The position numbers were made by a program, and so were the translations under genes. Under the pieces are notes generated by a model that saw only the letters and a list, made by a program, of their open reading frames with translations, ran no database searches and was not told the DNA's origin. Shown here one piece after another: positions 19,501 through 28,375 of a stretch of DNA of 64,000 nucleotides (the stretch's first letter is position 1; every line of letters begins with the position of its first letter). Source of the DNA: Clostridiales bacterium oral taxon 876 str. F0540 (GTDB lineage: Bacteria > Bacillota > Clostridia > Clostridiales > Clostridiaceae); contig KE993508.1 of NCBI GenBank assembly GCA_000466585.1, forward strand, positions 394,811-458,810, written 5' to 3'.

Positions 19501-22500
19501 CTGTGTTAGTATAAGCAAGTGTTGCATCCTGATATGGCTTAGCTATTGATAATATATTAGGATCTGCAACTAAAGTGTTGTCCTTTGAAGTATCAACGTT
19601 ATATGCACTGAGTCCAGTGTAATTTCCCTGAGCATCAATGTTAAGGTCAATTCTGCTGAATATGCCGTCGCCGTTCTTAGGCTCAACGATTGTTACATTC
19701 TTGCCATCAGGATTAGCATATGTGTAAGTTTTTCCTGCATGCGCATGGCCAGCAAGTATAGCATCAATACCGGAAACCTGCTTAGCTATTAAATCAGCTT
19801 GATTTTCTGGAATTGTGTCGCTTGCACCGCTTACTCCAGTGTGAGCAGCTACTATAACCACATCGCACTTTTCTGTATTTCTCATCACCGGAACCCATTT
19901 CTGAGCTTCAGTTACCAGGTCATTAAACTGTAATCCAGCATAATGTGCCGGATCTTCCCAGCTAGGTATTGTCTTAGTTGTAAGACCTAGAATACCCACT
20001 CTTATTCTGTGGCCATTTACTAGCAAATCTTTATAGTAGTATGGTTTTACAAAGTTAGTGTTGTCAGAAGTGTTATAGGTATTTGCTGAAAGAACTGCTA
20101 TATTGTTCTTGTTTGCATCAGCTATAACTCTGTTTAAAGTATCCAAACCATAGTTGAATTCATGGTTTCCAAGTGTCCATGAATCATAATGCATTGCCCC
20201 CATAACTTTCATCATAGGATATTCTGCTGCCTTATCAATCATATTGTAATAGTAAACAAGAGGAGTTCCTTGGATAGTATCTCCATTATCTATAAGCATT
20301 GTATAAGGATTTGATGCTCTTAAATTATTCATATATGTGGAAATTCTAGCAAGACCGACATTTGATGCTGCTCCTGTATTATAATCCATTGGATATATAG
20401 CTCCATGAAGGTCTGAGGTTCCTACTATCGAAATAGTAGCACCTGTCGGCTCTGAAGTAACTTTAACTACATCTGATGCACTGTCAACTGCCAATTCCAT
20501 AGTTGTTCCAAAGCAGGTAACTGCTCCTGTTACATCAACTACATCTCCAGCTGTAAGACCAGTTACTACTGGCATCTTGTAGATATTGATGCTTCCAGTT
20601 GAATCATGTGCCATAGTAGCACCGGTATTATCTATGCTGTCAATAGTAAGACTCTTTAATTGAACTAGCTGTCCTTGAATCTGGTTAGTAACACCGCTTA
20701 CAGTAACAACCTTAGGAGCTAATGTATTACCTGAAGAAACTAATACAACATCAGCTGCTGAGGAAGGCGTTATCTCTAATAGTCCATTATAAACTGATAG
20801 ATTTCCTGTAACTGATATCATATCACCTTTTTTAGCAGTGAATATCTTTCCACCTGAGTTGAATACGCAGATGCCTGCTGTTCCGTCCTGCATAAATACG
20901 TTATTGCCATTTACAGCAGAAACAATACCCTTAATTATTACCGACTTCAAGGCAGTTGTTCTAGCTTCAGCTATACTGCTTAGAGCTACAGGTGTAACAG
21001 CTGCTGTCTGATTGTCTACTCTATTATTCATAACAACAGTTATTTTACCCTTTGCCCTTACATCAGCATTAAGCGCATCTCTAACTGTGTAGTGTGAATC
21101 TACAAGAGTAGCAGCTATTGAAGGTGCTAAGAAGCCTGTGAAGGTATCTCCTCCAGTTGCCACAAAATCCGGAGCTGCAACTTTTAGAATATCAGCATCC
21201 TTTATAAGTGTGTTATCACATTCTCTAGTCATGCTTTGAACTCTTTGTCCAAGCACTTCAGGTGAAGTTATAGTGCCATCAGCTGCAACTACTGCCGGCT
21301 TATAGGAAGGTTTTGTTGAATCATAAACAAATTTAATGCCAGAAATTTGAATTCCTTTCCCGTTGTCCTGAACAGCCTGCTCAAGCAAATACTTCAGCTG
21401 AGCACCTGTCATAGTTACAGTGCAAACAGTATTGTCAAAAGGCATAAGATTGAATATGGTTCCAACAGTTATGTCTCCAGCAGGTACCGGACTTAATCTT
21501 ATTCCGCCGTTATTAACCATACCTACATCGGCATTTGCATAATTCCTAACAACATCTGCCATCCAATTTCCAAGCTGCGATTCTCCATAAGGCGAATCAA
21601 CCTGATCCTTAGTATAGGCTGCATCATCATGACCGATAACTTCGTTGAATATAGGAAGAAGTTCAGCACTTGCATCATCAACTATCTTCTTGCATTCTGG
21701 ATCTGTCGGTGAAGTAGTTGTAGCTGTGAATGCCTTCCAATTGCTGCCCTTGCTTGAGAAAGTAAGAGCCTTTGTAGCACCATCCATTGTTATTTTAAAA
21801 TCGATATAACCCTTACCATTTGAAGCAGCATTTAAAGTAGGGACATCTTTCCCATCAGCATCCTTGTTTACACCATCATAAGTAGTATGTGTATGTCCTC
21901 CAAATACTGCATCTACTCGGTGCAAGTTATTTACTATGGTGTTTAATGAGTCTCCACCGTCGTGTATAACTGCCAGAACTATATCAGCTTTATTATTATC
22001 TCTGATTTCTTTAGCTGCAGCATTAACTTCTGTTGCTACATCTCTAAAATCATAATCTTTAACATTAGCAGGAAGAATTATTGTTGGAGCATCTTTTAAA
22101 ATAGCGCCTATTACAGCTATCCTTACTCCATCTTTAGTTACTATCTTATAAGGATTAAAGGTTCTCGTATCTGTTCCCTTATTATACATGTTTGCGCAGA
22201 CTATTTGGTAACTTGCACCAACCATCGTCTTATTCTTAATTACATCCAAGCCCCAATCAAATTCATGATTTCCTAGAGCTGTAGCTTCCATGCCCATGTT
22301 TGACATTACCTGTTGAACAGGCACTCCTTGAAGAACGTTTGAGGTTGGAGTTCCTTGATAAAGGTCTCCTCCGCCAATTATAAGAGTTCTGTCTGGATTT
22401 GAAGCCTTTACTTGCTGAACTAGGTATGCTAGTCCAGCTCCTACAGGCTTTGTATTTGTAGAATCTAATAGTTGGCCATGGAAATCTGTAATTTCTACTA

Positions 22501-23311
22501 TATCAAAGGTTTTGTTTGTTGGAGGCGCATTAGCAGTAACTGTAACTACACATAAAGAGGTTTTTGCTCCGTCTTCAGTAGTTACTGCTATTGTAGCCTT
22601 TCCTTCGCTAACACCTTTAACTAACCCGTTAGTTACTGTTGCTACAGTCGGATTATCTGTAGACCAGGTAACATTTTTATTGCTGGCATTTGAAGGCAAA
22701 ACTGTTGCTGTTAGCTGAGAAGTTTCGCCCGGCTTAAGGCTTAGAGTGTTTTTATCTAAAGTTACTCCTGTAACGTTTACAGGTGCTGATGCAGCCTCTT
22801 GTGTTATAACCACATCATCAAGTGATAAATTACCTGCTGACTTTGTATATGTGAATCTTATCTGCTTTGTTGAAGTATCCAAGATGTAAGTCTTAGTAGT
22901 ACCAGTAGTAGGCAATGGCTTAATATCTTCAACTGATGACCAAGTAGTTCCATCTGACTTTTCTACAAATAAATGAGAATTGGCATCAGTGGTTTGTCCT
23001 TTTATCCAAAAGGATAAACTAGCTTGAGAAGTTAAATTAAAGTTCGGCGATACTAATTGATTATTATTTGACGCAAATTTAAGCGAAGGCGATGCCTTGC
23101 CAAAGTTGGTTGCAGTTGTATAGGTACCTACAGTACCAATAAATGTCCAGTTAGCAGGTGCTACATTTGTAACTCCATCAAATCCTTCATTTATAACAGT
23201 AACAGTTTCCGCCTTAACTATCTGTAGCGGGCCCATTCCAACAAAGTTTGAAACAATCAAAGCAAGTGTCGTTACCCAGCTGAGAATTCTTGACTTTTTA
23301 GTTTTTATCAA
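16559..23311 (-). CDS. giant secreted three-module nucleotide phosphoesterase with OB-fold and Ig-like domains
   Basis: 2250 residues. Signal peptide (~1-33); a cleaved-adhesin/carbohydrate-binding-like beta domain (~36-172, EGFD...PANW start); a Big2 domain (~178-258); a 5'-nucleotidase module (~270-770, EITDFHGQL, GNHEFDWG); an OB-fold segment (~785-955, KGIVSAVNGNNVFMQDG); then two near-identical 553-residue modules of the 2',3'-cyclic phosphodiesterase type (~960-1512 and ~1513-2065, each with GTSDLHGAIYPMDYN, DNGDTIQG, GNHEFNYG); and two C-terminal Ig-like domains. No sortase motif is present, so it is secreted or held non-covalently. The start is TTG with GGGGGGAA upstream. With the YfkN-like and GATase-like proteins it forms an extracellular nucleotide-degrading set. 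Family assignment is firm; substrates are inferred. Confidence 0.92.
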   Translation of the reverse strand: MIKTKKSRILSWVTTLALIVSNFVGMGPLQIVKAETVTVINEGFDGVTNVAPANWTFIGTVGTYTTATNFGKASPSLKFASNNNQLVSPNFNLTSQASLSFWIKGQTTDANSHLFVEKSDGTTWSSVEDIKPLPTTGTTKTYILDTSTKQIRFTYTKSAGNLSLDDVVITQEAASAPVNVTGVTLDKNTLSLKPGETSQLTATVLPSNASNKNVTWSTDNPTVATVTNGLVKGVSEGKATIAVTTEDGAKTSLCVVTVTANAPPTNKTFDIVEITDFHGQLLDSTNTKPVGAGLAYLVQQVKASNPDRTLIIGGGDLYQGTPTSNVLQGVPVQQVMSNMGMEATALGNHEFDWGLDVIKNKTMVGASYQIVCANMYNKGTDTRTFNPYKIVTKDGVRIAVIGAILKDAPTIILPANVKDYDFRDVATEVNAAAKEIRDNNKADIVLAVIHDGGDSLNTIVNNLHRVDAVFGGHTHTTYDGVNKDADGKDVPTLNAASNGKGYIDFKITMDGATKALTFSSKGSNWKAFTATTTSPTDPECKKIVDDASAELLPIFNEVIGHDDAAYTKDQVDSPYGESQLGNWMADVVRNYANADVGMVNNGGIRLSPVPAGDITVGTIFNLMPFDNTVCTVTMTGAQLKYLLEQAVQDNGKGIQISGIKFVYDSTKPSYKPAVVAADGTITSPEVLGQRVQSMTRECDNTLIKDADILKVAAPDFVATGGDTFTGFLAPSIAATLVDSHYTVRDALNADVRAKGKITVVMNNRVDNQTAAVTPVALSSIAEARTTALKSVIIKGIVSAVNGNNVFMQDGTAGICVFNSGGKIFTAKKGDMISVTGNLSVYNGLLEITPSSAADVVLVSSGNTLAPKVVTVSGVTNQIQGQLVQLKSLTIDSIDNTGATMAHDSTGSINIYKMPVVTGLTAGDVVDVTGAVTCFGTTMELAVDSASDVVKVTSEPTGATISIVGTSDLHGAIYPMDYNTGAASNVGLARISTYMNNLRASNPYTMLIDNGDTIQGTPLVYYYNMIDKAAEYPMMKVMGAMHYDSWTLGNHEFNYGLDTLNRVIADANKNNIAVLSANTYNTSDNTNFVKPYYYKDLLVNGHRIRVGILGLTTKTIPSWEDPAHYAGLQFNDLVTEAQKWVPVMRNTEKCDVVIVAAHTGVSGASDTIPENQADLIAKQVSGIDAILAGHAHAGKTYTYANPDGKNVTIVEPKNGDGIFSRIDLNIDAQGNYTGLSAYNVDTSKDNTLVADPNILSIAKPYQDATLAYTNTVIGKSTGEFTGAGQTTGPTAIMELINKVQMSAAGSQLSIAAPLSASARIPAGDIKRQDIMGVYVYENFLFGVNMTGKQLKNWMEWSVRYYKQTTSAGDSIVKDPVLNIPDYNLDQLYGATYDVDLSQPACATDANGLVVSGNRIKNLRINGKLVSDTDVFKVAINNYRYNGGGGFMAAAGLKPGSDATIAATYYDSAKALGDDGQVRNMMFKYVQDNGTISPTNSNNWKISATPVEQAKPETISIVGTSDLHGAIYPMDYNTGLAANVGLARISSYMNNLRAANPNTMLIDNGDTIQGTPLVYYYNMIDKTAEYPMMKVMGAMHYDSWTLGNHEFNYGLDTLNRVIADAKKNNITVLSANTYKTADNSNFVNPYFIKTFTINGKTVKVGVLGLTTKTIPSWEDPAHYAGLQFNDLVTEAQKWVPVLKNQEKCDIVIVSAHSGTSNASDTIPENQADLIAKNVSGIDVILAGHAHTGKTYQFTNPDGKVIPVVEPKNGDGIFSQIDISIDVDGNLAGINAKNVDTSKDNTLVADPDILKAAQPYQDKTLEYTNTVIGQSTGEFTGAGQTTGPTAIMELINKVQMSAAGSQLSIAAPLSASARIPAGDIKRQDIMGVYVYENFLFGVNMTGKQLKNWMEWSVRYYKQTTNASDPIVKDPVLNIADYNLDQLYGATYDIDLSQPACTTDSTGLVISGGRIKNLKFNGKLVSDTDVFKVAINNYRYNGGGGFMAAAGLKPGSDLTIAATYYDSAKALGDDGQVRNMMFKYVQDNKTISPTNSNNWKVSAIPVIQEVPVTGIQLDKTSITIKTGTTASLVATVNPDNATNKKVTWKSSNESVASVDDNGIVTGILPGDAIITATTEDGGYTAEAKVVVEKVMVKSVRLNKSSIIMTSSQSSKLIAAINPGNATNKNVIWTVGDGSIVQISSMSNTATIKPIHFGTTTVTVRTVDGNFTDSCKIIVLPSLSGKFTALAAEEALFAN
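17130..18784 (-). repeat. tandem 1659-bp in-frame module, copy B
   Basis: The second copy of a duplicated 553-codon phosphoesterase module, offset from copy A by exactly 1659 bp. The segment 17601-17824 is identical base for base to 19260-19483, while surrounding parts differ at many third positions. Confidence 0.93.
18789..20443 (-). repeat. tandem 1659-bp in-frame module, copy A
   Basis: The first copy (N-terminal side of the protein) of the duplicated module. It contains the 224-bp perfectly conserved tract 19260-19483. Confidence 0.93.
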
Positions 23312-23459
23312 TTAAATTCCCCCCATTGTATAACCTTTTGAGTTACACCTTATAATTATGGTTTATTTTGCAAGGAGCGTGATGTCATTTTTAAGAATCG
23401 AATAGATAAACCTCCCTCCTATTCAATTTTTAAGGTACTAATATTTTATTGTGGCAACA

Positions 23460-23527
23460 TTACAATAATTCCATATATTGTAAGTATATTTATAGCAATT
23501 TTTATTAATATTACATAACTTATGTAA
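23460..23527. promoter_or_regulatory. two palindromes with TTACA/TGTAA half-sites
   Basis: TTACATAA-C-TTATGTAA (23511-23527) and TTACAATA, 8 bp, TATTGTAA (23460-23483) are both perfect inverted repeats. They lie 150-215 bp upstream of the giant phosphoesterase start and are candidate regulator sites. Confidence 0.45.
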
Positions 23528-23551
23528 ATAATTTGTAATATTTTTAAAAAC

Positions 23552-23586
23552 AAAAAACCTGGAGAAAATATTTTCTACAGGTTTTT
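23552..23586 (-). terminator. terminator of topB
   Basis: AAAACCTG and CAGGTTTT arms extended by AGAAAAT/ATTTTCT with a single mismatch, followed by T-rich sequence on the minus strand. Confidence 0.85.
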
Positions 23587-23600
23587 AATAGTATTGCTTT

Positions 23601-25790
23601 TTACTGAAATTTTAATTTGGATAGTGCCTCTGCCAATGCTGAATTCATTGGTTCATCATTAGCTTTATTCTGCTGCTTTAAGAACTTAGATACATCCTTT
23701 TTGTTCACCTTGTTGCTTTCATTCTTTTTTCTCTCATTAAAGGCAGAGAGCTTTTCTCTATACCCGCAGCTGCAAACAAATATCTGTCCTTCACCTTCAC
23801 CACGAAGTTCCAGCTTCTTATGACACTCAGGGCATCTTGCATTTGTTATTTTAGCAACTCCTTTTCTATAACCGCATTCCCTATCCTGACAAACAAGCAT
23901 CTTGCCTTTTTTTCCGTTTACTTCAAGCATATACTTGCCGCACTCTGGACATTTTGTCCTAGTAAGATTGTCGTGCCTAAACTTTTCTTCACTGTTTTTT
24001 ATTTCGTTTACAACTTCCTTTGCGTAATTTCTCATCTCACTTATAAACTCGTTTTTATTAAGATCTCCTTTTGCTATAGCTCCGAGCTTCATCTCCCACT
24101 GTGCTGTAAGCTCAGGTGATTTGAGTTCCTCAGGAACCAGCTCCAGAAGTTGTCTTCCTTTAGAAGTAAGGTGAATATCTTTTCCTTTCTTCTCTAATAA
24201 GAAAGTGTTAAAGAGTTTCTCGATTATATCAGCTCTGGTTGCAACTGTTCCTAGTCCTCCTGTTTCGCCTAATGTCTTAGCAAGCTCCTTATCACTGTTA
24301 TCCATATATCTTACTGGGTTTTCCATAGCTGAAAGCAGTGTTGCTTCATTAAAGAATGCAGGCGGTTTTGTTTCACCCTTTGTCTGATTAAGTGAGTTTA
24401 TTTTAAGCTTATCTCCCTTATTTATATTAGGTAAAAGCTGTTCTTTAAGTCCATTCTCTTCTTCATCGTCATCAAACCTGTTTTCATAGACTTCCTTCCA
24501 GCCCATATAAGAAACAACTTTACCCTTTGCTATAAAATATTCTTCTCCTATTTGAGCTTTTATTGAGGTTTCCTCATATTCAAAAGGAGGATATAAAACT
24601 GCTAAAAATCTTTTAGCAACTAGATCATATATTTTTCTTTCTTTATCATTTAACGAACTAAATTGCACAGTCTCCTCAGTTGGAATAATGGCATGGTGAT
24701 CTGATACTTTGCTGTTATCTACAAAGGATTTACTTGTTTTTATTTGCTCCCTTAAAAGTTTAACAGCTAACTTAGAATATGGTCCAACCCCGCAGGCTTT
24801 AATTCTATCTTTTAGGGTATCAACTATATCTGTAGATATATATCTGGAATCGGTTCTTGGATAAGTCAAGACCTTATGATGCTCATAAAGCTTTTGCATT
24901 ATCGAAAGTGTTTCCTTTGCGGAGAAACCAAATATCTTATTTGCGTCTCTTTGAAGTTCTGTTAAGTCATAGAGCTGCGGAGAAAAACTCTTTTTATGAG
25001 TTTTATTTACTTCTAATACCTTAGCTTCTTTTCCTTTTACAGAACTAAGTATTTTATCGCACTTTTCTTTATCAAAGGTTCTTGTATCTTTGCTTTTTGC
25101 ATCCTGCCAAGTTAGTCTAAGACCTTCAGCAGCTGCTGTAATACCATAGAAAGTCTTTGGCTTAAAGTTTTTAATTTCTTCTTCCCTCTTTGCTATAATA
25201 GCAATAGTTGGAGTTTGAACTCTTCCGCAGGATAATTGTGCATTAAATTTACAAGTTAAAGCTCTAGTTGCATTAATCCCAACTAACCAATCAGCTTCCG
25301 AACGAGCTACTGCGCTATAATAAAGATTTTCATAATCCTTTCCGGGTCTAAGCTTATTAAAACCTTCTTTAATTGCCTTATCAGTTACAGAAGATATCCA
25401 TAATCTTTTAATTCTTTTTCTTACATTTGCTTTTTCAATTATCCACCTTGCAACAAGTTCGCCCTCTCGTCCTGCATCGGTAGCTATTATAATTTCTTCC
25501 ACATCTTTTCTGTGCATTTGCTCTTTAACCACAGTAAATTGTCTTCCGCTTTCTTTTATAACTACAAGTTTTAAATGCTCAGGAAGCATTGGTAAATCTT
25601 CAATTCTCCAAGACTTATATCTTTCATCATAGCTTTCCGGATCGGCCAAGGTTACTAAATGTCCAAGAGCCCACGTTACTATATATTTATCTCCTTCTAA
25701 AAAGCCATTGCCTTGTTTTTTGCAATTTAAGACTCTGGCAATATCTCTTCCTACAGAAGGTTTTTCTGCTAGCACTAATATTTTACTCAT
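23601..25790 (-). CDS. topB: DNA topoisomerase III
   Basis: A type IA topoisomerase of 729 residues that cuts and passes single strands to decatenate DNA, with an N-terminal TOPRIM domain (MSKILVLAEKPSVG; ATDAGREGEL). The catalytic tyrosine lies in LTYPRTDSRYI (~residue 310), and ETGGLGTVATRADIIEKL is present. The C-terminal region has two four-cysteine zinc elements (CPECGKYML...CQDREC and CPECHKKLE...CSC, ~610-670) and a charged tail. I chose the ATG at 25790 over the in-frame TTG nine bases upstream because AAAGGAA would be too close to that TTG but lies ~10 nt from the ATG. It is monocistronic, with a terminator on each side. Confidence 0.95.
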   Translation of the reverse strand: MSKILVLAEKPSVGRDIARVLNCKKQGNGFLEGDKYIVTWALGHLVTLADPESYDERYKSWRIEDLPMLPEHLKLVVIKESGRQFTVVKEQMHRKDVEEIIIATDAGREGELVARWIIEKANVRKRIKRLWISSVTDKAIKEGFNKLRPGKDYENLYYSAVARSEADWLVGINATRALTCKFNAQLSCGRVQTPTIAIIAKREEEIKNFKPKTFYGITAAAEGLRLTWQDAKSKDTRTFDKEKCDKILSSVKGKEAKVLEVNKTHKKSFSPQLYDLTELQRDANKIFGFSAKETLSIMQKLYEHHKVLTYPRTDSRYISTDIVDTLKDRIKACGVGPYSKLAVKLLREQIKTSKSFVDNSKVSDHHAIIPTEETVQFSSLNDKERKIYDLVAKRFLAVLYPPFEYEETSIKAQIGEEYFIAKGKVVSYMGWKEVYENRFDDDEEENGLKEQLLPNINKGDKLKINSLNQTKGETKPPAFFNEATLLSAMENPVRYMDNSDKELAKTLGETGGLGTVATRADIIEKLFNTFLLEKKGKDIHLTSKGRQLLELVPEELKSPELTAQWEMKLGAIAKGDLNKNEFISEMRNYAKEVVNEIKNSEEKFRHDNLTRTKCPECGKYMLEVNGKKGKMLVCQDRECGYRKGVAKITNARCPECHKKLELRGEGEGQIFVCSCGYREKLSAFNERKKNESNKVNKKDVSKFLKQQNKANDEPMNSALAEALSKLKFQ

Positions 25791-25822
25791 TAACTTCAAT
25801 TCCTTTCAATCAGTTTAAAACA

Positions 25823-25860
25823 TAAAAATAAGGATAGATATTTTATCATCTATCCTTATG
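25823..25860 (-). terminator. terminator of plsY
   Basis: ATAAGGATAGAT and ATCTATCCTTAT arms around an 8-nt loop, followed by T-rich sequence on the minus strand. Confidence 0.85.
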
Positions 25861-25888
25861 CTTACCCATTATATCACATTTAAAGCAT

Positions 25889-26503
25889 TTATTCCTCACC
25901 TTGGAGTATTCTTTTGATGTTATCCTTATGTCTTACAACTATTAAAAGACATGATATAACTGCTCCAACTTTTATCCAAAGGGAATAATCAAGATAAAAA
26001 CAAGCTACCACAATTGCCGCACTAGCAAGTATAGATCTCCTTGAGGCAGCTTTAAAAAATATATTTAGTATTATAAAAACTGCTGCTCCTATTAGCACAG
26101 GAACTGTTGCAATTATAAGAAGAGCGCCTGCAGTTGTAGCAACTCCTTTACCTCTGGCATTTTTCATAAAAGGCATAGTATCGTGACCTATTATTGCTAG
26201 AAGAGCAATAATAACATAAATTAAATCTTTATTTACAGGCAAACTTTCATACTTTAGGAGTTTCATTGCAACAAGAACTGGAAGCATGCCTTTTAAAATA
26301 TCGATTAAGCCTGTACATATATATATGAGATAACCTTGCCCTTTACTGTTTCCTGCCCTCTTAGCATTTGTTCCTCCTATGTTTCCACTGCCTACTTTCC
26401 TTAAATCTTTTCCAGTAAACAACTTAACAACAATATATGCAGTTGGTATGGAACCCAGTAAAAATGAAAATATAAATAAACCTAAAAGTAAAAAGTAGTC
26501 CAT
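25889..26503 (-). CDS. plsY: PlsY-family acyl-phosphate:glycerol-3-phosphate acyltransferase
   Basis: 204 residues with five or more hydrophobic segments. PlsY signatures are visible: GSIPTAYIVVKLFTGKDLRK, VGSGNIGGTNAKRAG, DILKGMLPV, and GHDTMPFMKNARGKGVATT, the acyl-phosphate and glycerol-phosphate binding loops. It would transfer the acyl group from acyl-phosphate to sn-glycerol-3-phosphate at the inner membrane, making lysophosphatidate for phospholipid synthesis. The GHDTMPFM segment differs from the usual GHxFPxF, so it could be a second, divergent PlsY copy. The ATG follows AAGGAG. A terminator precedes topB, so the two are separate units. Confidence 0.88.
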   Translation of the reverse strand: MDYFLLLGLFIFSFLLGSIPTAYIVVKLFTGKDLRKVGSGNIGGTNAKRAGNSKGQGYLIYICTGLIDILKGMLPVLVAMKLLKYESLPVNKDLIYVIIALLAIIGHDTMPFMKNARGKGVATTAGALLIIATVPVLIGAAVFIILNIFFKAASRRSILASAAIVVACFYLDYSLWIKVGAVISCLLIVVRHKDNIKRILQGEE

Positions 26504-26733
26504 GTTTTTCTCCTTAATAATAGCTTATAATCTTCTGTGTTTTGAGTATAGTATAGCATACTTTTATGTATACCATGGATTATATGCTTTTGACAAGCCT
26601 ATCCTTATCTGCTAAACTTATTTTGAATTTATCATAAAACTTTAATGCCATATTTATTCGGAAAATAGCCTTTAGGCATCATTTTCAACTAGGCTATACT
26701 ATAAAGATGCAATATACATATTTGGGGGTAAAC

Positions 26734-27618
26734 ATGAAAAAAATATATGGAATTATTTACGCACTGCTTTCCTCTGCAGCCTTTGGTCTAATGCCTATAT
26801 TTGCAAAAACAATGTATAACAGCGGCAGTAATACCTTTACAGTTCTTAGCTTTAGGTTCTTGTTGGCTTCATTAATGCTTTTCATATATTTTCTTATTTT
26901 TAAGATTGATTTTAAGGTTAGTAAAATGCAGCTTTTGATATTGATAGCAATAGGAATTTTAGGCTATACTTCAACTGGTCTAACTCTATTTTATTCTTAT
27001 AATTATATTTCAGTTGGATTAGCTACTACAATGCATTTTATTTATCCAGCAATAGTAATAATACTTAACTATTTAATATATAAGGAAAAGTTTACAAAAT
27101 ATAAAGCGGCAGCACTCATAATTTCAATGTCAGGAGTTTATGTTTTAATCGGTATTAAAACACAAGGAATCCATTTTGGAGGAGCTATTCTAGCATTGCT
27201 TTCAGGGTTTACTTATGCAGGCTGCGTTATGGGTATGCATCATAAAGCTATTAAAGACTTAAGCAATTTAGTTACGGTTTTTTATTTTTCAGTTTCGGCA
27301 GGGGTTTCTTTACTCTTAATTACCCTTTTGAGCAGAAAGCTCTATTTTCCATTAAATGCTTCAACAATAACTTCTATTATTGGGATTTCACTAATTTCAA
27401 CAATTGTTTCCATAGGATTATTTGTTAAGGCATTAAAGATAATTGGTCCTTCTTCTACTTCTATACTCGGTACCTTCGAACCTATTGTCAGTATAATTAT
27501 GGGTATCATTTTATTTAGTGAAAAAATAACCTTAACCTTGATACTTGGCACTATATTAATACTTTTATCTGTTGTCATTTTGGCAAAAGAAAAAGATAAT
27601 AACGAAAGCTGTTCCTAA
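26734..27618 (+). CDS. EamA/DMT-family membrane transporter
   Basis: The 294-residue protein has ten predicted hydrophobic helices arranged as two EamA repeats (~1-140 and ~150-290). The repeat-1 FRFLLASL motif and the repeat-2 ending GTILILLSVVIL are typical of the drug/metabolite exporter superfamily. Such proteins export amino acids, nucleosides or other small metabolites; the substrate cannot be read from sequence. I chose the ATG at 26734, preceded by TTGGGGGTAAAC, rather than the ATG 27 bases upstream, which has no ribosome binding site. The gene is divergent from plsY and convergent with the histidine phosphatase gene. Confidence 0.9.
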   Translation: MKKIYGIIYALLSSAAFGLMPIFAKTMYNSGSNTFTVLSFRFLLASLMLFIYFLIFKIDFKVSKMQLLILIAIGILGYTSTGLTLFYSYNYISVGLATTMHFIYPAIVIILNYLIYKEKFTKYKAAALIISMSGVYVLIGIKTQGIHFGGAILALLSGFTYAGCVMGMHHKAIKDLSNLVTVFYFSVSAGVSLLLITLLSRKLYFPLNASTITSIIGISLISTIVSIGLFVKALKIIGPSSTSILGTFEPIVSIIMGIILFSEKITLTLILGTILILLSVVILAKEKDNNESCS

Positions 27619-27637
27619 GATACTGGAACAGCTTTTG
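27605..27637. terminator. bidirectional terminator
   Basis: AAAGCTGTTCC and GGAACAGCTTT arms around a 9-nt loop, overlapping the EamA stop codon and serving the convergent gene as well. Confidence 0.85.
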
Positions 27638-28174
27638 CTATTTATCATATATATATAATTTTCCATTGCTGGCTTTTATAAAGCCTCTTCCCTTAAATCC
27701 TTTTTTTCTAAGCATCTTTTGTATTTCATAAAGAGTTCCCGCGTGACTTACTATAAGAATATTACTTTTAGGTCCATTTTCTTCAATAATAGTATTTAAT
27801 ATATCATTAATTCGTTCCAAAGTTTTATTTCTTTTTTCAGGCTGTGATGCATGATCCCTTATCCATGCAAATCTGGCAATAATCGCCCAAACCTGATAAG
27901 GTATTTTAAACTTAAAGTTTGCCCAGGCGGCAGTTGGAACTTCTATAAGCTTATCAGAGGTTATAATTTCCCCGTGATATATGGTCTTAGCTGTAGTAAC
28001 CGCCCTCGGAAGAGTGCTGCAGTAGCATTTTTCCCAATATTCGTCTACTACAAGTTCATTCGCTATGACTGCTGCCTTATCATAATTATAAACATGCATA
28101 TTAAATTCTTCCGCAGTCATAAATCTTTTTCTTTTTAAATCTACCTTAAAGTGTCTTACCAATCCTATTCTCAT
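27638..28174 (-). CDS. histidine phosphatase (phosphoglycerate-mutase-like) protein
   Basis: 178 residues. The N-terminal LVRHFKVD corresponds to the catalytic RHG motif with Gly replaced by Phe; STLPRAVTTAKTI is the second conserved region (SxxxRAxxTA), and VSHAG near residue 145 supplies the second active-site histidine. The histidine phosphatase fold is clear, but the RHF variant and short length mean the substrate (phosphosugar, nucleotide or phosphoprotein) is unknown. It differs from the cobC homologue at 53.9 kb. The ATG follows AAAGG. No operon partner. Confidence 0.85.
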   Translation of the reverse strand: MRIGLVRHFKVDLKRKRFMTAEEFNMHVYNYDKAAVIANELVVDEYWEKCYCSTLPRAVTTAKTIYHGEIITSDKLIEVPTAAWANFKFKIPYQVWAIIARFAWIRDHASQPEKRNKTLERINDILNTIIEENGPKSNILIVSHAGTLYEIQKMLRKKGFKGRGFIKASNGKLYIYDK

Positions 28175-28344
28175 AAAACTTTCTACCTTTCTTATTGTTT
28201 TTATCCATAGATGTTTTATAAATAAATTAAACTTATGCTTACATCGAATTATTAAAGCTTTTACAGTTTTTTAGTTAGTATTATTTATAGTGAATCAAAA
28301 ACTCTATATATATAATTTACATTATTACTTATAGTATACCTAAA

Positions 28345-28375
28345 GAAAAAGATAAAGCCAAAGCTTTATCTTTTT
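28345..28375 (-). terminator. terminator of the hybrid kinase gene
   Basis: AAAGATAAAGC and GCTTTATCTTT arms around CAAA, overlapping the stop codon and followed by T-rich sequence on the minus strand. Confidence 0.7.

Noticed and set aside
17130..20443. Mobile or phage-borne repeat
   Set aside because: The repeat is in frame, encodes a complete enzyme module and has no terminal repeats or transposase.
23380..23405. Hairpin containing GGAGGGAGG as start of a tiny gene
   Set aside because: The nearest ATG is over 20 bases away and opens only ten codons; no support for translation.
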